A stretch of DNA of 19,183 nt, taken from the NCBI GenBank assembly GCA_035703755.1, contig DASSXP010000365.1, forward strand, positions 1 to 19,183, given 5' to 3'. Below are positions 6,745-15,600 of this stretch, in pieces; position 1 is the stretch's first letter; each line of letters begins with the position of its first letter. The notes under the pieces are model-generated. The model was not told the origin of the DNA, did no database searches, and saw only the letters and a program-made list of their open reading frames with translations. The DNA comes from DASSBG01 sp035703755. GTDB taxonomy: Bacteria > Pseudomonadota > Gammaproteobacteria > Xanthomonadales > Rhodanobacteraceae. A program made the translations under genes and the position numbers.

Positions 6745-8312
6745 GCGCGGCAAGCTCCCCATTCAACGGCGTGCCGGCCGCGTTGCTGCCCGCCGCCACG
6801 GCGGCGCTCGCGCACTTGCAACAGGGCCGCGGCGAGGCGGCGGCGAACGCCTTTGCGGCACTGCTGAAGCACGTGCCCGATCACGCTGGCGTGCTGCGTC
6901 TGGCCGCTCTGGCCGAGCGGCATTGCCATCGGTTGCCCGCGGCGGTGGCTTTGTTGCGGCGGGCCGCCGAGCGCGCGCCGGACGATCCGTTGGTGGCCGC
7001 GAGTCTGGGTCTGAGCGTGCTGGCACAATCGCCCGAGCAGGGCCTTGCCGAGTTGCGGCGTGCCTGCGAGCTGGCGCCGCAGGTGGCGGCGTTCTGGAAC
7101 AATCTCGGCAAAGCCTTGCTGGATCAGGACCGGGTGCCCGAGGCGATCCCGGCGTTGCAGCAGGCGTTGCGGCGGCAGCCGGACTTTCGTGAGCCGCGTT
7201 ACAGTCTCGCCTATGCCTGCGCGGTCAGCGGCGAAATCGACGCCGCCGCGCAGCACTACCGCCAACTGCTGGCGCAGCGGCCGGACGATGGCGAAGCGTG
7301 GATTGGACTGGCGCAACTCAAAAGCCGACAACTGGACGCTGCGGATCTGGCGGCCATGCGCGCCCTGCTGACGCGCACCACGTTGCACCCGGCCGATCGC
7401 ATCGCAATGGAGTTTGCCTGTGCGGATACGCTGCATGGACAGGGCGACTACGCCGCCGCCTTCGCCGCATGGCAGCGCGCCAATGCGGGTGTGCGCGCCC
7501 GCCATCCCTGGGATGCGGCAGCGTTCGCCGCACGCGCCGATGCCGCGCTGGTGCAGCGTTGGCCGTTGGCATCCAGCGCCGCGCCCGCCCACAACGTGCT
7601 GTTCGTGGTGGGATTGCCGCGATCGGGCACCAGCATCGTCGAACAGATTCTGGCCTGCCACAGTGAGGTTGCCGCGGCCGGTGAAAGCGCTGCGCTGGGC
7701 GCCGTGCTGCAAGCGGAGATCTGGCGCCGTGGCGGCGAGTTTCCGGCCGCGCTGGCGAGTCTGGATGAAGCCGATTGGTGCCGGCTTGGCGCGGCCTATC
7801 TGGCCGAACTGTCGGGGCGTTTGCCATCGCGGCCCTGGGTCACCGACAAGTTGCCGGGAAACTGGCTTTACATCGGGCCAATTCTGGCCATGTTGCCCAA
7901 CGCCCGCATCATTGCCTGCCGGCGCGAGCCGCTGGAGGCGGCGTTCTCCTGCTACCGGCAGCGGTTCGCGGGCGAGAATCAGGGCTTTTCCTACGCCATG
8001 GCGGATATCGGCGTGTACTGGCGGCGCTTTGATGCCGCCATCACCCACTGGCGTGCGCGTTATCCGCAGCGCGTGTTTGAACTCGACTACGAAGCCCTGG
8101 TGCGCACGCCCGAGCCGATCATTCGCGCCTTGCTGGCGTTCGCCGGGCTGCCATTCGAACCGGCTTGCCTGCATCCGGAACAAAACCCGCGGGCGGTGCG
8201 GACCATGAGCGCCGGGCAGGTACGCCAGCCGCTGCGGCCCGGCAGCGCGGTGACGGCCCGTTATGGCACGCTGCTCGATCCCCTGCGCGCGGCACTGTTC
8301 GAGGGCCGCTGA
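6741..8312 (+). CDS. Tetratricopeptide-repeat sulfotransferase
   Basis: The 523-residue protein joins an N-terminal array of TPR-like helical repeats (about 17-250) to a PAPS-dependent sulfotransferase domain (about 284-500, Sulfotransfer_3-like). The 5'-phosphosulfate loop is LPRSGTS (292-298), DKLPGNW is at 369-375, and the 3'-phosphate-binding region is RREPLEAAFSCY (394-405). The C-terminal NPRAVRTMS stretch is also usual for this class. Such proteins are common in proteobacteria, but their acceptors are mostly unknown; a protein, glycan or lipid acceptor presented by the TPR part is plausible. No signal peptide is seen, so it should act in the cytoplasm. It begins at an ATG sharing ATGA with rsgA and ends in TGATG with the next gene, which points to tight co-expression. 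Confidence 0.88.
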   Translation: MSAASSPFNGVPAALLPAATAALAHLQQGRGEAAANAFAALLKHVPDHAGVLRLAALAERHCHRLPAAVALLRRAAERAPDDPLVAASLGLSVLAQSPEQGLAELRRACELAPQVAAFWNNLGKALLDQDRVPEAIPALQQALRRQPDFREPRYSLAYACAVSGEIDAAAQHYRQLLAQRPDDGEAWIGLAQLKSRQLDAADLAAMRALLTRTTLHPADRIAMEFACADTLHGQGDYAAAFAAWQRANAGVRARHPWDAAAFAARADAALVQRWPLASSAAPAHNVLFVVGLPRSGTSIVEQILACHSEVAAAGESAALGAVLQAEIWRRGGEFPAALASLDEADWCRLGAAYLAELSGRLPSRPWVTDKLPGNWLYIGPILAMLPNARIIACRREPLEAAFSCYRQRFAGENQGFSYAMADIGVYWRRFDAAITHWRARYPQRVFELDYEALVRTPEPIIRALLAFAGLPFEPACLHPEQNPRAVRTMSAGQVRQPLRPGSAVTARYGTLLDPLRAALFEGR

Positions 8313-8794
8313 TGCGACGCATTTCTTCTGCCATGACGCGGTACTACAAATGGGCAACGCCGCTGCTGGGGCTGTTCGGCGCCGGCCTGGTCGGGGCCGG
8401 GCTGCTGTTGCAACACGCCGGGCGCCTGAAAATCGAGGCGCCATGGCCGGTGTGGGTGGTGCTGGCGATCGCCGTGGTGGCCGGTTTGGGTGTGAACCTC
8501 TGGTTGTTGCACGGCCTGGCCGATGAGGTGCAACTGGATGAAGAGGCCTTGTTCGTACGCAAGGGCGCCGAAGACGGCCGCATTGCGCTGGCGGACGTGC
8601 TGGCCGTGGAGTGCGTGCGTTGGACCAATCCACGGCGGATCGTGCTTGAACTCCGGCGCGACACTCCCTTTGGACGCCGCCTGCGTTTTATCCCGAACTC
8701 GCCACGGACCTTGTTGGGCGCGTTTCGGCCCGACCCCGTGGCCGAAGAGCTGCGCCGGCGCGTGCGGCGTAGCCACACGGCTGGGCGGCCGTGA
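8312..8794 (+). CDS. Small membrane protein with two helices and a PH-like cytoplasmic domain
   Basis: I do not recognise a named family. The 160-residue protein has two hydrophobic segments, at about 15-34 and 45-68, joined by a short loop. A soluble part of about 90 residues follows, containing LDEEALFVRKG and RIALADVLAVECV then RRIVLELRRD. That pattern of short beta strands after a two-helix anchor resembles bacterial PH-like domains. The tail is Arg-rich (LRRRVRRS). I chose the ATG at 8312 because it overlaps the previous stop as TGATG; an ATG at 8333 is an alternative. The stop overlaps the next gene as GTGA. A membrane-anchoring or scaffolding role for its operon partners is a guess. 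Confidence 0.75.
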   Translation: MRRISSAMTRYYKWATPLLGLFGAGLVGAGLLLQHAGRLKIEAPWPVWVVLAIAVVAGLGVNLWLLHGLADEVQLDEEALFVRKGAEDGRIALADVLAVECVRWTNPRRIVLELRRDTPFGRRLRFIPNSPRTLLGAFRPDPVAEELRRRVRRSHTAGRP

Positions 8795-10059
8795 CCGCGC
8801 CGCTGGCCGACGCCTCCCTCGCCCGGCACGTCGCACTGGATCGGCGCTTGCTGGCCGCCGTGAAAGACATCCGCGTACTCGGCACGCTGGCCTGGCCGGC
8901 CTCGCTGGAAACACGCTTGATCGACGATTTTCGCCGCCAACACTATCGCTTGCCCGTGGTCGAGTACCCGCGCGTCGACTTCACCGATGCCCGCCGGGAA
9001 CTGCTGGCCATCGAACGTGCTGCCGATCCGGCGCAGCCGCTGGGCCTCTATCTGCGGCGCAGCGCCGAGTCCTGGCGCTTGGCGGCGAGCCTGCTGGAGG
9101 CGGCGGGCACGGCGGCCATCACCGAGCCCTCGATCACGCTTTATGGCCGCCCCGGCGATGCTTTGCCCGGCAGCGAGCAGAGCAACCTTGACGCGGCCCG
9201 GCACTTCGTTGAGCTGGCCGATGAACTGGGCGCGGACCTGGCCCGTGACGAGCAGCCGGAGGCCATCAGCGCCACGCGTTTGCGTGCCGAACTCGCCGCG
9301 CGGCTGGACGCGTTCTTCGGTGCGGACGTGGTGAAGGTCGAGATCGATCCGGAGCTGACCGCCAAGGCCGCCGCCGGCGCCAGCCGCATCCGTTTGCGCG
9401 ATGGCGCGGGCTTCACCCGCTACGACCGCCACCAGCTGTTGGCACACGAAGCCTTCGTGCACACCTTGACCGCGCAGAACGGCCGCGCGCAGCCGCATTT
9501 CGCCTCGCTGGCGCGCACCGCGCCGCGGGCGACCGCCACCCAGGAGGGCCTGGCCGTGTTTGCCGAACTGATGTCCGGGGCCATCGACATCGTGCGGCTG
9601 AAACGCATCAGCCTGCGCATTCTGGCCATTGACTGCGCCTTGAACGGGGCCGATTTCGTCGCGGTGTACCGGTTTTTTCATGATCACGGCCAGGGTGTCG
9701 AGGACAGCTTCCACTCCGCCCAACGTGTCTTTCGTGGTGCGCCCACCTGCGGCGGCGCCGCCTTCACCAAGGACAACGTGTACCTGTCCGGTCTGCTGGC
9801 GGTGCATACGTTTTTCCGCTGGGCACTGAAGAATCAACGCATGGAACTCACCCGTTACCTGTTCGCGGGCAAGCTGGCGCTGGCCGATGTGGTGGCGCTG
9901 GAACCCGCCTTCGCAGCGGGTAGCCTGATGCCGCCGCGCCACCTGCCGCCGTGGATGCAGCACGCCCACGGGCTGGCCGGCAAGCTGGCGTTTTCGCTGA
10001 TCGCCAACCGCATCCGCATGACCCGGGTCGAATCGGAAGACCTGGCACTGCCACTGTGA
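8791..10059 (+). CDS. QEGLA-motif protein of the DUF1704 type, putative zinc carboxypeptidase
   Basis: The 422-residue protein belongs to the family often labelled 'flavohemoglobin expression-modulating QEGLA motif protein'. It shows His219-Glu220-x-x-x-His224 (HEAFVH) and the QEGLA motif (251-255), whose Glu252 is placed to be the third zinc ligand. This HExxxH plus downstream Glu layout is shared with the eukaryotic MATCAP tubulin carboxypeptidases, which are DUF1704 proteins. A metallopeptidase acting on protein C-termini is therefore more likely than a direct regulator. No signal peptide or membrane segment is visible. The GTG start at 8791 overlaps the previous stop as GTGA and closes the four-gene operon. 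The natural substrate is unknown. Confidence 0.85.
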   Translation: MTAPLADASLARHVALDRRLLAAVKDIRVLGTLAWPASLETRLIDDFRRQHYRLPVVEYPRVDFTDARRELLAIERAADPAQPLGLYLRRSAESWRLAASLLEAAGTAAITEPSITLYGRPGDALPGSEQSNLDAARHFVELADELGADLARDEQPEAISATRLRAELAARLDAFFGADVVKVEIDPELTAKAAAGASRIRLRDGAGFTRYDRHQLLAHEAFVHTLTAQNGRAQPHFASLARTAPRATATQEGLAVFAELMSGAIDIVRLKRISLRILAIDCALNGADFVAVYRFFHDHGQGVEDSFHSAQRVFRGAPTCGGAAFTKDNVYLSGLLAVHTFFRWALKNQRMELTRYLFAGKLALADVVALEPAFAAGSLMPPRHLPPWMQHAHGLAGKLAFSLIANRIRMTRVESEDLALPL

Positions 10060-10094
10060 CAGCCCGAACGCAGGCCGGTTCGTGGGTAGCCGCC

Positions 10095-10103
10095 TGCTAA
10101 CAT
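10095..10103 (+). promoter_or_regulatory. Extended -10 element, possible maeB promoter
   Basis: TGCTAACAT in the 77-bp gap before maeB fits an extended -10 box (TG, one base, TAACAT). Transcription would start near 10110, leaving a leader of about 27 bases. No good -35 box is seen 16-18 bases upstream. The maeB start also lacks a clear ribosome-binding site, so read-through from the operon upstream is possible as well. Confidence 0.35.
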
Positions 10104-10136
10104 GAGCGTCCCGTCCACTTTCACGACAACGCTGCA

Positions 10137-12434
<2,298 letters not shown>

Positions 12435-12457
12435 GAGGGGGCGAAGAGCGCCGTCCT

Positions 12458-12477
12458 GCGGCGACTGTGGTCGCCGC
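12458..12477 (+). terminator. Hairpin downstream of maeB, possible terminator
   Basis: GCGGCGAC, a TGTG loop and GTCGCCGC form a perfect 8-bp GC-only stem beginning 24 bases after the maeB stop. There is no run of T after it, so it is either a weak terminator or an mRNA 3'-end stabiliser. It separates maeB from the control region of the surface-protein gene. Confidence 0.45.
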
Positions 12478-12533
12478 TGAGTACCCCTGCCCGACCGGCG
12501 GCCCGCTCCCTTGCGCACGGAAGCGAATGTTTC

Positions 12534-12549
12534 TGTGCGATAATTCACA
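12534..12549. promoter_or_regulatory. CRP/Clp-like operator overlapping an extended -10 box
   Basis: TGTGC-GATAAT-TCACA differs at one base from the CRP/Clp half-site consensus TGTGA-N6-TCACA. The same bases hold TGCGATAAT (12536-12544), a rightward extended -10 box with TG, one base and GATAAT. If that promoter serves the surface-protein gene, a CRP-family regulator bound here would cover it and act as a repressor. If another promoter lies further downstream, the site could activate. The rest of the 264-bp gap holds no gene that I can support. Confidence 0.5.
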
Positions 12550-12698
12550 CAATCATCAAATGGCGACACCGTGCTGGCACAAACCTTGCACGAGTTGGCA
12601 TTTATCAGGGGCTTCACCGTGATCGTTGCCTGACCTGCCCGGGGCGGGACGGGCGCGTCAACCGCAAAAACATCCAATGCACCCGCCGGAGATGCAGA

Positions 12699-15600
12699 AT
12701 GCTTGGCCGAGATCGCCGTTCAATCGTTGCTAGCGTTACCAGGAAAAATGCTCTGACTCGTCGCGTGAGTAGCCGCCGCTGGCGCGCCCTGCTGGCGACA
12801 CTGCTGCTGAGCCTGATCGCCACCGTGGCGCTGGCCGAAGGCACTTACGAGCTGCGCGGCAAATCCAATGCCAACGACACGCTGTACCTCGAAGGCACGC
12901 TTGGTACCGTCAACGCCGATCAGCAGCGCGTCACCTTTCTGCGGGTGGACATCTTCGATCCGGCCAACGAAGTCATCGACATCTATGGCGAGAACCTCAC
13001 CAACGGCACCGCACCCGACATCGACATCCAGGTCTGGTGCCCTGGGGTATTTCCGGTTCCCACGCCCGACAACGCCATTGTCCTGCCGACGCCGGATTTC
13101 ACCGGCAATTTCGACACGGTCGGTGCCATCAACGGTTGGCAGGACATCCTGGATGTGCAGGATGTTGCCAATCATGTACCCGGTGCGGCACCGCATCATG
13201 CGCCGCTGACCTATGCGCTGGGCGGCCCCTCGGCCAGCTGTGGTCAGGCAGGCACCTACACCGTGCGCTACGTCACTCCGGGCTCGGATGCGCAAGGACA
13301 GGAGTTTTTCGATCTATCCGTGCGCAACACCCAAAGCAACAGCTTGAGCAGCGGTCGGGTGTGGGCCGACAAATACGCGCTCAGCATGGGACAGTCGGGA
13401 TCGAACGCCGCCGCGGTGTTCTACGTGGTGGCCGGCGATGATCTGGGTAGCCGCTATCGCGGCGTGCTGTGGCAATGGGATCTGAACGGCATGGATCCCT
13501 ACGGTTTCCAGATCTACGCCAACAGCCAAGGCATCGGGCCGTCCCAGTACCATTACATGTCGGTCGGGCTGGGCGCCAACCCGCAGCCAACCATTGACCC
13601 GCAGTTTCCGCTGTATCTCAACAGTCCATCCAAGCCGGTGGATCTGCCGTCGTTGATCGTCAACGTCGGCACCACCTCGACCCAATGCAACGCCGATACC
13701 GGCGGCAGTCAGGTGGCCATCAGCTTTGTCACCGACGGTGTGTACACCTACACCGTGCGCGTGGACGCCAACAACGACACCATTTTCGACCTCAATGAAC
13801 AGATTGCCAGCGGCACCTCCGCCAATGGCACCAACGTCGTCAACTGGAACGGCCAGCTGCCCAATGGCGGTGGCGCCATCGTCGCCGGCCAGACCTACAA
13901 CATTCAGGTCAGCGTCAAGGCGGGCGAGGTGCACTTTCCCTTGTTCGACGTCGAGAGCGCCGGTGACACCGGCAGTACCGGTGGCCCGCTGATCACCCCG
14001 GTCAACGTGTCCAACACCGATCCGGCGGACAAGTATTTCTGGGATGACCGCGGCCCCTCGGTCGGTGCCTCACCCACTACCAGCGGCCCGAACGGCACCA
14101 CCGCCGTGCACACGTTTGCCGGCAACAACGATGTCATCGATACCTGGAAGTACGCCACCATTGCGCGTGCAACCGCCGCCTATACCTACCCGGCTTCGTG
14201 TGCGCCCGCGCCGGAGATTGCGCTAGCCAAATCCGCCTCGGCCCTGGTCGACAACGGCGATGGCAGCTTCACCACCAACTTCGTGCTGCACGTCCTCAAC
14301 ACCGGCAACGTCACCTTGAACAACGTGCAGCTCAGCGATGATATCTCCGCTGCGTTGCCGTCGCCGGTGACCTTCACTCTCGGTACCGTCAGCCTGAGCG
14401 CGGGTTCCGGGCTTGTCCTCAATCCGTCTTTCAACGGCGTCGGCGACATCAACCTGCTGACCGCCGCCTCCAGCAGCCTGGCGGTGGGCGGCAGCGCCAG
14501 CATCACCGTGCCGGTGACCTTTACCCTCAACGGCGGCAGCGGGCCGTACACCAATATCGCCAATACTCAGGGCACCGACAGCAACAACACAACCGTCACC
14601 GACACCTCGACCGACGGCACCGATCCCGACCCGGATCACAACGGCACGCCGACAGAAAACACCCCGACGCCGGTACCGATGCCGAGCGCCGATCTGGCCA
14701 TCACCAAGGACGACGGCCTCAGCACCGTGGTGCCCGGCCAAGGCGTGACCTACACCCTCACCGTCACCAACAACGGTCCCGACTACGTTACCGGCGCCAG
14801 CGTCACCGACACCCTGCCGGCGACCCTGACCAATGCCAGCTGGACCTGTAGTGCCACCGCCGGTGCCAGCTGCACCGCCGCCGGCGGTGGCAGCATCAGC
14901 GACATCGTGACCATCCCCAGCGGCGGCATACTGACCTACACGATCAGCGCGACCGTCGACCCGTCGGCTACCGGCAGCCTCGCCAACACCGCCAGCGTCG
15001 CCGTGCCCGCGGGCTACACCGATGCGACGCCGACCAACAACAGCGCCACCGACACCGACACCCTGACGCCGACGGCGGATCTCGCGATCACCAAGACCGA
15101 CGGCGTCACCACGGTGGTCCCCGGTGGGACGGTCACCTACACCATTGTGGCCAGCAATACCGGCCTGTCCGCAGTGACGGGCGCAACCGTGGCCGACAGT
15201 TTGCCCGCCGGCCTGCTTGGCGCGACGTGGACTTGCCTCGGCGCGGGTGGCGGCGCCTGTGCCGGATCGGGCAGCGGCAACATCAATGACACGGTTGATC
15301 TTCCCGTTGGCGCGAGCGTCACCTACACCGTGACGGGAACGCTGGCGACAACCGTGGCTGGCAATCTGGTCAACACGGCAACCGTGGCCGCCCCTGCCGG
15401 CGTCACCGATCCGACGCCGGGCAACAATTCGGCTACCGACACCGACACCATCACGCCGACCCCGTCGTTGGCGCTGGTGAAGAGCGTCACCTCGACCGGC
15501 CCCTATGTGCAGGGTAGCTTGATTGCCTACCAGATCGTGGCGACCAATGACGGCAATGTGACGCTCAGCAACGTTTCCATCAATGATGCGCTGCTCGGCA

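Noticed and set aside
6615..8633. A 672-codon open frame on the minus strand opposite rsgA and the TPR-sulfotransferase
   Set aside because: The opposite strand holds proteins with intact catalytic motifs. The antisense product is Arg-, Gln- and Pro-rich without any motif.
12571..12600. A GGCACAAACCTTGCAC stretch reminiscent of a c-di-GMP-I riboswitch piece
   Set aside because: The other conserved parts of that riboswitch, including the second helix with its GCCAC-type block and the tetraloop, are not present.
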